This document shows, one piece after another, positions 1 through 10,671 of a stretch of DNA of 64,000 nt (position 1 is its first letter; each line of letters opens with the position of its first letter). The position numbers were made by a program, and so were the translations under genes. The DNA is from Dentipellis sp. KUC8613. Its lineage: Eukaryota; Basidiomycota; Agaricomycetes; Russulales; Hericiaceae. The stretch lies in contig NSJX01000010.1 in the NCBI GenBank assembly GCA_002286715.1, positions 250,656 to 314,655 of the forward strand, given 5' to 3'. The notes beneath the pieces are model-generated. The model saw only the letters and a program-made list of their open reading frames with translations, searched no databases and was not told the DNA's origin.

Positions 1-1101
1 TTAGTACACTTGCGAGCTGGAGGCCCGCGTTGCCACAGCAACACGCATATGCACACCGCGTTGGCAGGCTTCGATTCGAACGAGCTTTGAATGCATTCCG
101 TGTCTTTCTTTAAATTTAGCGGGCGCGGGAGGGAAAAGCGCGGACCGCCGCCGACGCGCCGGCTTATCGACTCGGCGCAGAGATGACCGGTTCTCGTCCA
201 TCTCAGATCTCGAACAATTTAGCCCACGGTTCGCGTGTGATCGAATTTCGCTGTGGATAAACAGTCTGCCCACCGAACGAGCCCGCGCGCGTACGACGCT
301 TGATGTCATCCAGTTCGAAGGTCTGACTGACACCATATACGCAGGTACCTGCAGCGAGTACACCGTACAAAAATCAAGACAGAAGCTCGCCCACGATTAG
401 ACACACGGTATCTATTCTTTGAACAGATGCCCGATGCTCTGGCCAACATATCTGAGCGCGAAGATCCTCAGGGCGTCTCTCTTTCTTTGCGATCTCATAC
501 CTTCTTCTGTAGCCGGAGGTCTCCCTCTTGCCGTTTCAACAGCTCTGTGGCGTCCAGGAACTCCAGCGCCCACCGTCATGGCCCAGGAGCCGTCAAGCCT
601 AAGGCACGGTATGCTTGCTGTCACTTTATCATAATTGGCATCCTCATGGACCCATTTTCATCGTGCCCTGCACCGGCTCCAACTCATCTGTCTCCTCCTG
701 CAGCCGCGCAGAAAATCTCCCCCAGCGTATCCACCACCACTAGCATCCGCCACGCTTTTTCCTGATGCACTCGACGTTCGCCTACAACGCCTCGTCTGGC
801 TCTTTCGCTTCATATATATACTCCCGCGAGACCACTGCCTAGCTCTGCAATTTTCTCCCTAGGATCCGCCTCGCCGTCTCTCGCCTTCGAGCTGGTCTCC
901 ATATGCATCTGCATGTCTGTATGCACGAGCTCTTGAATCTGCGAGTTACCGCACCGAATCGCGACGGCGGCAGCTCGCGCTGGACCAGTCAGCTCTCCAC
1001 TGACATCCGCTCCCCTGACGATTTTTCCTGAAATGGAGGGCGCAGACACAACCGCATCCGTATACTATTACTTGCTCTCAAACACGGGCTGGAAGAATAT
1101 A
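1..1101. other. no gene recognised
   Basis: I see only short overlapping open frames without splice logic or family motifs on either strand. The stretch runs up to the left end of the transposon-like element at 1102. Confidence 0.5.
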
Positions 1102-2341
1102 CAGCTGATTCAGAAAACCTTGTCCGCGCCGCGTCCCCCGCCCGGTTAAATCCGAAAACTCGAGAAAATGTCGAAAAATACGAGAAATGGCAGAAGACAC
1201 TGAGCATGTTCAATAGCTATCGTATTCAACGGTGTAAACAATTGGTTTGATCTAGAGACTAAGATGCTTGCACTTGGTGGCGACCAGGATGCACGATGGA
1301 CTCCGCGCGACCGCGCCAACGTGTCCAGCATCGTTACAGCGAATCAAGCCATGGAACATCTCCCAGCAGCGAAATTGGGTCTCAGATGGCACATACATGT
1401 CATTGAGGGCAGCTGCAGTGCAGTACATGAACCATACAGTTTTTTTGGAGGAAGTATTGGCCAGTGAGAAAATAAAGATCTGGGTGCTAGGAGAATCATC
1501 ACGCATCGAAGCAGTCCTAGCCTTGCCAAGCATCCCTGCCCCATAACCATTGGCCTATGCAGAGATTCTGAGGGTCAAGGTGTAATTTCGGCCAGAAAGT
1601 ACATACCTGCACGTCCCTCTTCGCACTATGATCGTGATCACATAAACCGCACATATTTGCTCTGCAAATCGAGAGGGCACCGGCTAAGTAGGCACCTCTA
1701 TCTTCGCGGAGACGCCCAATTCATCAGGTCTCCGAATTCGGATGTGCAAGCGTTACATCTGGTGAGGCGGGGAAGGGGAAGGTGCGAAGTGATGATGTCC
1801 TCGTTGGACCGTCGTACGTTGTCGCGTTTCGAAATCGATCGGTCCACGAGCATATGAGAATTCTCGAAAAGTTGGGCAAAGGGCTATCTTCGACACGCAG
1901 CCTGAATCGAACATTGTATGATTGCGGGAAGAGGATGGTGGAGGTCCAGCGTGGTGGGCGGCGGGTCACCTCAGCGGATCTACGATTCGACTGACATCAA
2001 CTATTATTCAGGCTTCACATGAGATGACCTGTACTCACCACAGCTGCTCTGCACTCGGCCACACGTTGTCCTGTCTACCGCCATCGAAGTCTACGTTATT
2101 ATCGCTCTCGCCTCGTAGCTTCTCCACCGAACACCTCTCCTGGCTTGTTTGTCGCTTCCACCGCCCCAGAACGCCCCCTGTGAGCATTATCGACATCCGC
2201 ACTACAGCTCCAGGTAATTTGGAGACTGTCTGAGCATGAGAGCAACGGTTTCACATTTTCTCGAATTTTCGATGTTTTTTCGAATTTTCGGATTTGCCCG
2301 CGAGGGGGACGCGGCGCGGACAAGGTTTTCTGAATCAGCTG
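1102..2341. mobile_element. non-autonomous TIR DNA transposon, TA target site
   Basis: The two ends are inverted copies of each other. The left end starts CAGCTGATTCAGAAAACC at 1102, and the reverse complement of the right end (2341 downwards) starts with the same bases. About 38 bp match perfectly, and weaker similarity continues to roughly 90 bp, with AT-rich GAAAA/TCGAAAA motifs in both ends. A TA dinucleotide flanks each end (1100-1101 and 2342-2343), as expected for Tc1/mariner-type insertion. The 1240 bp interior has no open frame resembling a transposase, so I call it a non-autonomous (MITE-like) element. The inverted termini are seen directly; the superfamily is inferred from the TA duplication only. 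Confidence 0.75.
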
Positions 2342-2343
2342 TA

Positions 2344-2897
2344 TCGTCGCCCTTGCACATCTCGTCGACCAAGTCTCGCATTAATATTGACAAGCGCGGC
2401 GTCGGAATTTGCGGGCATGTCGCCACGTGCACTCGCAGGACCCTTTCACCCCCTCGTCCCATTCTCTCTAGCACGCAGTATATGCAAATGCGTTGCCCGG
2501 CCAAGGAGACACGCTATTCGACGCCTCTTCGCATGCGGTTAAGTACTTACTGTTACCACGCTGTGCGGCCGATAAGTACTAAGTCCCAGGCACGTCGTCG
2601 ACCGACCATGCTTCGGTGACATGTGACAGCTCGCTGACAGTACCAGTGACATCTTGACAGTTTGACAGCCCCTGGGAAGGGCGGTGTGCGAAAGCGTTGC
2701 GGTTGCGAGATCCAGGATTGGCAATGTCGATGTCGGGTTGGCTTGTTCGTGGAGACGGCACGAGGGGCTATTATAGCTGCTCACTGAACGTTTTAGACGG
2801 CCGAACTCGGACGATACTCGACGGCTCAACTCCTCTCTTCATTTGTGGTAGATATATGGTATTGTGACCCGTCGTGCCGTGACCCAGGTTCCAAACC
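2344..2897. other. intergenic, nothing recognised
   Basis: This stretch lies between the TIR element and the 3' end of the minus-strand hydrophobin. No convincing gene is seen. Confidence 0.5.
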
Positions 2898-3399
2898 TCA
2901 TGGCTCGACGCACCCGAGTGCGATGACGCCGCCCTACACAGTCCATCACGGTCAGTCGTTAAAACCACATCGCGCGAAAGACACAAATCTCACGAAATTA
3001 TTATTCGAGCAGCACACCAACTTTCCTGAACATTCCCCTTCCTCGCTCGACGCGCAGACGAGCCCTACAGGAACATATGGAAGGAGCTGGACGTTCAGCT
3101 TTGCAAGGACTGGAGCTACGACTCTCGACGAGGCCTAAATGTCGGTGAATGAACGTTAACCGTAAGTGTTTGTGACATAGAGAGGGAGGCTTACCGGCTC
3201 GACCGTCCTGCAGCATCGGAGCGCGCTGAAATCGCACTGAGGAGCTGGACCATCCTAATGCGCGCGCATTCAATCTAAAGACGGGTAAGAAACGGCGAGA
3301 AGTAATACTCACATTCAGGACGTTCATAGATTGCATGATAGCCGCGTTTCCCAAGGCAGCCAAAGCCAGAACGACTGCAGCAGCGAAACGACTGCCCAT
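2898..3399 (-). CDS. class I-type hydrophobin, divergent
   Basis: Small secreted amphipathic protein, expected to coat hyphal and spore surfaces. Four exons: 3399-3313, 3236-3195, 3134-2994, 2933-2898; 306 bp, 101 residues. Exon 1 encodes a signal peptide (MGSRFAAAVVLALAALG...). Eight cysteines follow the family pattern: C-X6-CC in exon 2 (CDFSALRCC), then C-X7-C-X5-CC in exon 3 (ending KLVCCSNNNF), and the last Cys in exon 4 (IALGCVEP, stop). Exons 1-3 each end on a codon boundary, as in the two hydrophobins at 44-47 kb. The C4-C5 loop of 7 residues is short (13 in the other two), and the N-terminal spacer before the first Cys is almost absent. No single open frame covers the gene, so simple ORF calling misses it. 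Confidence 0.85.
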
Positions 3400-4133
3400 G
3401 GGCGAGGTTCCGGGGAAGAGCAACACCTGCAACACAAAAACACTTGGCCTAATAAGCCATCAAACCCCCGCAACAGGACCGACCTCCTCCGCACACTACA
3501 CTACCCCTCCCCTCCCTCCTCGCTCGCGCGGATAGACCAGCGCATCGCGTTCCGAGGTCTCGCCATACAGTCCATTGAATGGCTGCAGAAGCTTCCGGAG
3601 GTTGCGCGCGCGGGGTTGAATATACATAGTTGCAGCTGGTGAGACAATTCAAGAGGTTTGTTGAGGTTTTCGAACAGCATTTTTGTCGAGATAAGAGGGA
3701 TGTGGAGAGCCAGTGCGATTGGGGACATCGGGGTGCGGGGGGTGGAAGAGGCGCGCAAGACGGGAGCCTAAGAGGTGGTCTCGGGTATGCCCGATTCGGA
3801 GTCCGAAATGCTGCTATTCTCGGAATCAAACTACTTGGCGCTTGGCGTTCTCGGGCTTGCACGCAGGAGATATATTCGCCGCTGCATTGACGAGCTGTGG
3901 TCTAGTCCGTAGGTTTGTTGGTTTCGAATATTTTGTCAGATTAATCTTAGCACATGGTTACAGAGGGAAAAGGCAGGCCGAAGGAAAAATCAAGGCTAAA
4001 GCAAAGAGTACGTTTCCAGTATCATAGCCCTAACAAACACTAATCATCACTACAACAAACCGTCATCGTAAAAGGTCGTAAGTATTTTACATCCTCTTCA
4101 TCTCGCTTCTATATCGTTCTCCTTCTGACACGT
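3400..4133. other. intergenic between hydrophobin 5' side and hydrolase 3' end
   Basis: This should hold the promoter of the minus-strand hydrophobin. I see no clear TATA box close to its start and no gene. Confidence 0.4.
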
Positions 4134-5361
4134 TCAGGCGAACTTCTGCTCCACCAGCCACTCATCGAGCGCCTTATTCAGCTCGGGGGAGTGCGACATC
4201 ATGATCCAGTGGTCCGCGTCGAACTCGCGGCGCGTGAGGGGGCCCTTGGCGTACTTCTGCAGCACGAAGTCGCCGATCTGCGGCAGCGCGACGAAGTCCT
4301 TGTTCGCCGCCGCGAAGAAGACCGGCTTCGTGATCTCGTACGCGGACGCCGGGACCACTGGCGAGTCGGCGCAAGTCAGCCACGCGATATCCAGGCGCAC
4401 GAGGTCGGGATAAAGGGAAGTGGGGCTCACATGCGTCGTCCTTGGAGTTCAGCCCGAGCGCGTTGACGGTGTAGTAGCACAGCGGCGCCGCGAGCCCGCC
4501 CGCGAGCAGCGTCGTCTTGTAGTGCGCCCGCACCTGGTCGCAGAAGTACGCCGGCGCGGCGCTCTGCCGGTTGCTCTCCACCCACGCGCGCGCCGCGCCC
4601 GACGGGCCGACGTGCTCGATCCACAGCTCCGGCGGGTTCGGGAAGAACAGGCCGAGGAACGAGTCGATCTGCCGCCCATCCACATCAGCACCAGTCGTTG
4701 ACAGTTTTGAGAGTGCAAGGGCGCAAGGGAAAGGGGGAAAGGGAGACACGCACGTTCTGCTCGATGAGCTTGTCCGTGCCGGGCGCGGAGAGGAACTCGA
4801 AGTAGCCGAGCAGCTCGCGCCCGAACGCGCCCTTGATGAACTCGTTCGCGGCTTGCGGGTCGAAGTTCGCGTCCGGCGGCACGTACGACGCGCCGAGGAA
4901 CGCGACGCCCGCGACGCGGTCCGCGTGCAGGTTCAGCAGGCGCGACGCGACGCGGCATCCCCTGCCCCGTCCAAAAACGACACCACCATCCACCATTAGC
5001 ACCACTCTCCAAATCCCAGTCAGCGGCGAAGACGACAGACGCACCAGTCATGCCCAACCAGCACCGCCTCCTTCACGCCCTCCTTGTCCATCAGCTCGAC
5101 AACGTCGCCCGCAAGCCCGGAGCCCGTGTACAGCGCCGCGTCCGTCGGCTTGTCGCTCGCGCCGTGCCCGAGCATGTCCGGGACGAGCAGGCCGGCGCCC
5201 TGCGCAGAGAAGTGCGCGACCTGGTGCGTCCAGTCCTGCGCGCTGCTCGGGAACCCGTGCAGCAGCACGAGCGTCGGCTTGCCTGCGGAAGGGGGGGAGA
5301 AGTGGTACTTCCACGTCAGCCCGCGGCGCGTGGTGTGCGATTTGTAGGTGCTCGGGTCCAT
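4134..5361 (-). CDS. soluble epoxide hydrolase-like alpha/beta hydrolase, copy 1
   Basis: Alpha/beta hydrolase of the epoxide hydrolase group, which opens epoxides to diols; probably cytosolic, since no signal peptide is seen. Four exons: 5361-5045, 4961-4754, 4668-4431, 4357-4134; 328 residues from MDPSTYKSHT. The oxyanion motif HGFPSS lies near residue 40. The nucleophile elbow GHDWG spans intron 1, with the nucleophilic Asp near residue 105. The late segment has AANKDF, possibly the acid, and FDADHW with the likely catalytic His. Exon sizes 208 and 224 equal those of the plus-strand copy at 12864, while exon 3 (238 bp) equals that copy's exons 3 and 4 joined (135+103). A TATA-like CATAAATA on the minus strand lies about 95 bp upstream. 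The exact substrate cannot be told from sequence; a dehalogenase is the main alternative. Confidence 0.87.
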
Positions 5362-6493
5362 GATGTGTATGTGCGTGGGGGGTTTTTGGTGGTGGGTGGG
5401 TGGGTGGGTGGGATGGTGCGGTAAGTGCTGGGTGGACGAGAGAAGGGGGGTGGGGTATTTATGCGCTGCGGAAGGTGCTATGTTACCCTGCTTGGTCCTC
5501 CACGCACGCGCGCTGACCAAAACTCGATCCTGCAGGCGCACGCACGCCCAATTACGCTGCACCGCCTGCGCCCGCTCGCCCGCTCGCGCACCAAGAGAGC
5601 ATCCAGGCTGCGGTGTGCGCACGCATTACGTCCGTGGAGAAGCCTGCGCGGCGCTGATATCGCCTGCGATCAGCCCGGAACGAGGTTTCGAGGGACATAG
5701 CCATCGCAGCAGAGCGCATCGATGTGCGTACTGGGGGAGGGTCTTGGGCTCTGTACTCTTCGATGGAAGGCGCACTCGACTATCGGATGACCCGTGCTGC
5801 AGCTGTATACGTTTCGGTGCGCATACTGGACCCCCGTTCTATTTCGACTGGACTCGAGGACGGTTCTTTCATCTGCGCGCAGGGCTTCTGGTCTGTCTAT
5901 CACCGGCGCCCGCGTCATATGCCGCGCGGGTGCGGGTGTTGGTGCGCTACTTTGACAGGATACCCCACAGGGGCGGAAGCGAGGCTGGTGACGGTGATCC
6001 CCCGCGTTTACGTGCGGGGCTAGGCTGCGGGTGCCGTCGACGCGTAAGTACTAGGCGGGTGCGCTGGCCCGTGGTTGGCGGAGTGCAGGCGCCTCGAGAT
6101 TCAGAAGCGGGTCGGGTGGTGATGGTAAGTATCGTTCATATCCCGTATCACAGTTTGCTATGATGCGTGTTGATATGTATGTATGTATTGTTCGTGGATA
6201 TCGGCCTCGCGGGCGTGTTTAGTTACATCTTCTGGGTTTATGAGGAGGCGGGCATGCGCTCACCGCTGATTTTGCATGGGCGTCTGGGAGAGGGTGCGTC
6301 ACTTGTGTAAATAGATGGTGGGCGTCGTTTCAAGCCAAATATTCCCCGCAGTAGGGGACTGTACGATTTATGCACAATGCTTTGGCATAATTCGGCACGC
6401 ACGCAGGAGGACATTGAAGAAGTTAATTCCTGTTGTCTCGAATGGAGCGGAAATTCTGAAACGCACGCATGTGTTCTTCACATCCAATGGACC
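5362..6493. other. intergenic, promoter of hydrolase copy 1
   Basis: A TATA-like site lies at 5455-5462 (minus strand). GT-rich runs occur near 5377-5413. A long plus-strand open frame (5348-6163) has no recognisable protein character. No gene is called. Confidence 0.4.
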
Positions 6494-8141
6494 ACCTATA
6501 TTCGCAGCATCTGCGTTTCAGAATAAGTAAAGGAAAGGGATGTACTCGATACACGCCGTCGCCGAGCCCAGCGCCGGCGCTCGTTTGTGCGCCCACCATA
6601 CGCTAGATTAGGAAAGCAATTTCCACGCGGCATGGCCAGTCCGCGACGTCATCTCCTTCGAGCTCATCTCATGAGCGCCGCTCTCGACGCTCTCGACGTC
6701 GACACGATATGTAGCATGCAGTCAAGCCTTGCATTCGACTTTCTCCTCGATTCTGAATTGTCGCGCTCGTCTTCTTCAAGTCACTTTACTCGGATCCTTT
6801 AATTTTCAGCGAGGCTACGGCGTTCAGATCTCCTCCGATGCCTGCGCGCGTGGTAAACGCAGCAGAGCCTCGGATAGCCCCATGCATCCTGGCATGTCGT
6901 CAGATTGCTCAGCCTAAGTATGCTCCGACTTCCGAGCGCCGAGCGTCTCAGTAAGATCTGATAATCCTCCCAACCCCGTTTCTTTCTCACCTCCCACCAC
7001 CTACACCACATACTAACCCCCCCAGCAAACCCACACCCCAGCAAACTCACCCGCAGCGCCCCCTCACCAACACCATGGACCCAAGCACCTACAAAACGCA
7101 CACCACGACGCGCGGGTACACCTACGCCTACCACCGCACGCCCGCGCAGGACGCCCGCAAGCCCACGCTCGTCCTGCTGCACGGCTTCCCGTCGTCCGCG
7201 TGGGACTGGCAGCACGTCGTCGCGCACTTCGCGCCGCTCGGCTATGGGCTCGTCGTGCCCGACATGCTCGGCTACGGGCGCACGGACAGGCCGACGGACC
7301 CCGCGGCGTACGTCGGGAGCGGGCTCGCGCAGGACGTCGTGGATATTCTGGACGCGGAGGGCGTGCAGCAGGCCGTCGTTGTCGGGCACGATTGGTGCGT
7401 CTTGCCCTCACATCATCGTTGTCTCTCTGCAATAGGGCCAGATGAGGTGGGAGGGAAAGGCTGATGCGCGATCGCAGGGGCTCGCGCGTCGCATCGCGAA
7501 TCGCGAACCTGCACCCGCAGCGCGTGCGCGCGCTCGCGTTCCTCGCGGTGGGCTACGTGCCCCCGAACCCGACCTTCGACCCCGTGAAGCTCGCCGCGTT
7601 CGTCAAGGCCGCGTACGGGCGTGAGTTCTTCGGGTACTGGGGCTTCTTCGCGCAGCCCGGCGCGGACAAGGTGATTGAGAAGAATGTGCGTCTCTTCCTC
7701 GCTCCGAGTCCTCGCTGCCGTGTCTCTGCGCCACCTAGGCTGGAGATGTGGATGTGGATGTGGACGAGGTGCTGACCGGGGAGTGTAGATCGACTCCTTC
7801 CTGAGCCTGTTCTTTCCCCACCCGCCCGAGCTCTGGATCGACCACGTCGGCCCTGCGGGCAAAGCCAAGGAGTGGGTCGAGAGCAACAGGCAGAGCGACC
7901 CGCCTGCGTACTTCACGCCCGAGGTACATATTCCGATCCCTCCAATCGTCCCATTCCGGCACGGTAGAGCTGACGCGTGGCATGACGCACGAAGGTGAAG
8001 GAACACTACAAGCAGGCGCTCCTCGCGGGCGGACTCGCGGCCCCACTGTGCTACTAGATCGTCAACACGACGGGGCTGAACGCCGAAGACGACAAACGTG
8101 CGTCCATCCTCCCTCCCCTCATCCCTCACCCCTATCTCATT
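6494..8141 (+). repeat. segmental duplication, unit A
   Basis: The sequence from about 6494 (ACCTATATTCGCAGCATC) to about 8141 is highly similar to 12387-13918 in direct orientation. It covers about 580 bp of 5' flank plus exons 1-4 and their introns of the hydrolase. Similarity stops abruptly in the intron after exon 4, so this unit lacks the last exon. Borders were read by eye and may be off by a few bases. Confidence 0.85.
7075..8097 (+). pseudogene. epoxide hydrolase-like pseudogene, copy 2
   Basis: Nearly identical to the gene at 12864 over exons 7075-7394, 7478-7685, 7789-7923 and 7995-8097, with exon lengths 320, 208, 135 and 103 exactly matching that copy. HGFPSS and GHDW are intact. 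Two lesions are visible. In exon 4 a TAC codon has become TAG (8055-8057), where the intact copy reads CYYIVN. The final exon with the DADHW catalytic His is missing, because homology ends near 8141. Any product would stop within exon 4 and lack the catalytic His, so it should be inactive. A sequencing error could explain the stop codon but not the lost exon. Confidence 0.85.
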
Positions 8142-8147
8142 GTTCGT

Positions 8148-8795
8148 ATATGCTACAACTGCATGCACGACAGACGCTGCACTCACGGCCGGTGCTACGT
8201 TGACGACAGACACAGTGCATACGACGAACGCTGCACGCATTACGATAGCCGCGAGGCAGGTAATACAGGTATGTACCTTCTATCTTCAACCTATTTGAGC
8301 ATTCTCTGATGAAGAAGGGTTCTTTTACAGCTCAAAGATCCCTTGTGAGTACCTTACAGCCCCCACCTTATGCAGACACAACTGATCCACGATGTAGGGA
8401 ATCTTTGCCGAAGGTGGCATCCACGGCCCGGCTTTCAACAACGACGTAACCTGCAAAACCGGACCCTTGGATGCGCCCTCCTACGGACGCGGCGTCTGCA
8501 CGGTAATGATGTTTCTCGCTGAATGTTCCCGCTCACTCAAGTTCTGCCCATAGAAATCTCTTCCATAAGGATTACATTAAGGAGAACAAGATTACCGGCA
8601 AGGTCCGCAAGTCGGTCATCGATGCCGCTTGGGCTGCGGCTGCACCCGCGGTCAAAGAGGTGCGATTCGTGCACTATTTCCCTTCCCTACTTTCTTAGAA
8701 GTCTTCTGTAGAGCTATGAGAAGGCCGCTCAAGCAACGAGGCGCGAGAGGAAGAAGGCAGGGAAACCTGGCCCATCTGGCTCGTCCCCGGTTTAG
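8148..8795 (+). pseudogene. 3' part of an unidentified gene, 5' end missing
   Basis: I do not recognise the family. Exons ..8268, 8331-8344, 8398-8445, 8554-8659 and 8712-8795 splice in one frame with canonical borders. They give a Thr/Ala-rich start (TTDAALTAGATLTTD), then KDYIKENKITGKVRKSVID, then AWAAAAPAVKE, and a basic tail (RRERKKAGK) ending in a stop at 8793-8795. No in-frame ATG is seen, and the frame runs back to the breakpoint at about 8141 where the hydrolase copy ends. I read it as the remnant of a gene cut by the duplication breakpoint. It could instead be the 3' end of a chimeric transcript. Confidence 0.35.
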
Positions 8796-9181
8796 ACTCG
8801 GCAGCGCGTGGTTCGATGGTGCCGCGAAAATATATGTTGGCAGGTTCTTTCTCTCGTTCACGTTAGATGCGGCTCAGTATATGGTCTCCTTTCTCCTCAA
8901 CTGGATTCGATGATATTAGATGATACATTTTTATGTCATTTGCTATGATTCACTCATGTAAGATTTCACTCGAGCAATATCATTTATATCGTCTCGATTT
9001 CATTCGATGTTTTGCGATGAGGTTATGAATTCTAGCCAGATATGAAATAGTGTCCAATCCAAGATCTCTCGATCTGGTTCACTCTCGCTCGATGCATCAA
9101 TGCATCATGCCTGATCTGCCGTGTTCTGGTCGAGTCATGGATGGGCGACAGATTTTTGATCGGTACGGCCGTCCATGATAC
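8796..9181. other. AT-rich intergenic
   Basis: No gene seen. The stretch contains ATT/GATG-rich sequence just before the transposon at 9190. Confidence 0.5.
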
Positions 9182-9189
9182 TTAACAAG
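9182..9189. repeat. 8 bp target-site duplication, left
   Basis: TTAACAAG immediately precedes the terminal inverted repeat; the same 8 bp follow the right end at 10035-10042. Confidence 0.85.
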
Positions 9190-10034
9190 AGGACCCCCGA
9201 TAATCCCTATAAGACGCCTGGGCCGCCCGAGGACGAATTTTGACGAATTTTGGCCTAAGGCCACGGTCAATACGGACGGATTTCGGTAGTAAGAGGGTGG
9301 TAGGGTTGGCCCGATTTGACGGACGAAAAATGGGCCCTGCCAGTGAGGCCTGGTTGCATACGGACGAAATCGGTGGGAGTCTCGGAGTAATAATGAGAAG
9401 ATTACGGTCCGCCGGCCGTGGAGCCATAGTAGGACGGGGACGGCGGGCAACGCCCGGAGCAGATCGCAAGTGTATTACAGCCCACGACTATCACTATATA
9501 GTAGCATAATAGTCATAAATCTAGGATGGCACAATAGCCGAATGGTTAGAAAGCGGCGGCGCTACTTCTCTGTTTTGTCGACCCGGATGTTCGAACCTCA
9601 ACGTTGCCATTTTTCCTGACGAACATTTTGCACCATTTCTACGCACAGTGTGTCACTCACAAATAGTTTAGGCCACATTCCAGTATGCTGTGCTTTTGAC
9701 TGTATGATATAAGCCGAAAGCATGTGTATAAAGTATGGGTTGTTCTGACAAAAGCAAGACACTGTTTCCGCGCATGACCCAGATGCGTTGCAAAGCCATC
9801 TGGCGCATTTGGGCGGGTTATGACCGTGCGGCGCCTGCCCGCAGGCGCCGGGAAGGAAAAAATGGAGATTTTTGAGGCCTAGGACACTTTCACGGACGAA
9901 TTTGAGCAATCCTTCGGAGGCCACGGTCGATACGGACGAATTCCGGCCTGAAACGGCCAAAACGTGTCGGGACGAAAATGGGCAAAATCCCGAAATTTTG
10001 GCCCAGGCCTCTTATAGGGATTATCGGGGGTCCT
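9190..10034. mobile_element. non-autonomous TIR transposon with 8 bp TSD
   Basis: Both ends begin AGGACCCCCGATAATCCCTA and face inward: left from 9190, right from 10034 downwards. The inverted repeat continues through TAAGA(C/G)GCCTGGGCC, about 40 bp with one mismatch. An 8 bp direct duplication flanks the element. Eight-base duplications are typical of hAT and also of P and KDZ-type superfamilies; the termini alone do not decide. Internal motifs TACGGACG(A/G)A recur near 9270, 9357 and 9930. GGCCACGGTC(A/G)ATACGGACG occurs near both ends in direct orientation, like subterminal transposase sites. No transposase frame is present in the 845 bp. A tRNA-like sequence lies at 9525-9611. Confidence 0.87.
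9525..9611 (+). other. tRNA-like sequence (degenerate, Ser/Leu-length)
   Basis: The ends GATGGCA and TGCCATT can pair over 7 bp (one G-T) and are followed by a T run, like a Pol III terminator. An A-box-like TAGCCGAATGG (9535 onward) fits a D arm, and ATGTTCGAACC fits a B box/T loop. The 87-nt length fits a class II tRNA (Ser or Leu). The T stem pairs poorly, so I doubt it is a working tRNA. It may be a tRNA pseudogene or a tRNA-derived Pol III promoter captured by the transposon. Confidence 0.5.
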
Positions 10035-10042
10035 TTAACAAG
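10035..10042. repeat. 8 bp target-site duplication, right
   Basis: TTAACAAG, identical to 9182-9189. Confidence 0.85.
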
Positions 10043-10091
10043 CCGGCGCGGCTTTTTGTGATGGTACCGACAGGAACCGATGTCTACCGAT

Positions 10092-10141
10092 CTCACGCGT
10101 ACGCGCTTCTTCCGACCTCACGCGTACGCGCTTCTTCCGAC
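10092..10141 (+). repeat. two tandem 25 bp repeats
   Basis: CTCACGCGTACGCGCTTCTT plus CCGAC is present twice in direct tandem. The core ACGCGTACGCG is close to palindromic. It lies just outside the right end of the transposon. Confidence 0.85.
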
Positions 10142-10579
10142 CTCTGTCGTTCTGTGTCTTTCTCATCAGACGCGGTTTTTACTGGGGCTCAGGATCGACT
10201 TGCCTGGCACAATGCGACCATCGTCATGCTAATAGCCAATGCTGTAACTTTGGCGGCACCTCTTGCTCCTTCATAGTGTTTTCTCTCTGTGGAGCACTGG
10301 GTGCGTAGTTCCGTCTGTGCAGATTTTTATATAACGAACGACTGAGCCTGCACCTCCAAGCTGACCTCCGATTTTGGTGCCCTTATATAAGGATTTACAC
10401 AGTAAAATGGTACCCGGCTTGTCTCTGGGCATCACGGAAGCACAGAGGGCTTCCTTGAATTCACGCTAGCAGCCTCACTGAAGCTGAATTGATTGGAGCC
10501 CGACCCTGACAGCCCGGCATCTTATTCGCCATGGTTCAGCTCGATGGCTGACACAGTGGAAATCTGGCACGGCCGACAA

Positions 10580-10587
10580 TATAAAAG
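10580..10587 (+). promoter_or_regulatory. TATA box of the aspartic protease gene
   Basis: TATAAAAG lies 92 bp before the chosen ATG at 10672, an ordinary distance for a fungal TATA promoter. Confidence 0.6.
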
Positions 10588-10671
10588 GCCTCAACCATTA
10601 TGTCTTCCGGCAAGGCTGGTTCCTTCCTACAATTCTTCCCCTCGAGCTGGTCTCCGCTGTCTCTGCCTATC

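Noticed and set aside
5348..6163. 271-codon plus-strand frame upstream of hydrolase copy 1
   Set aside because: No splice or domain support; it starts antisense to the hydrolase start region and reads random Arg/Gly/Cys-rich sequence.
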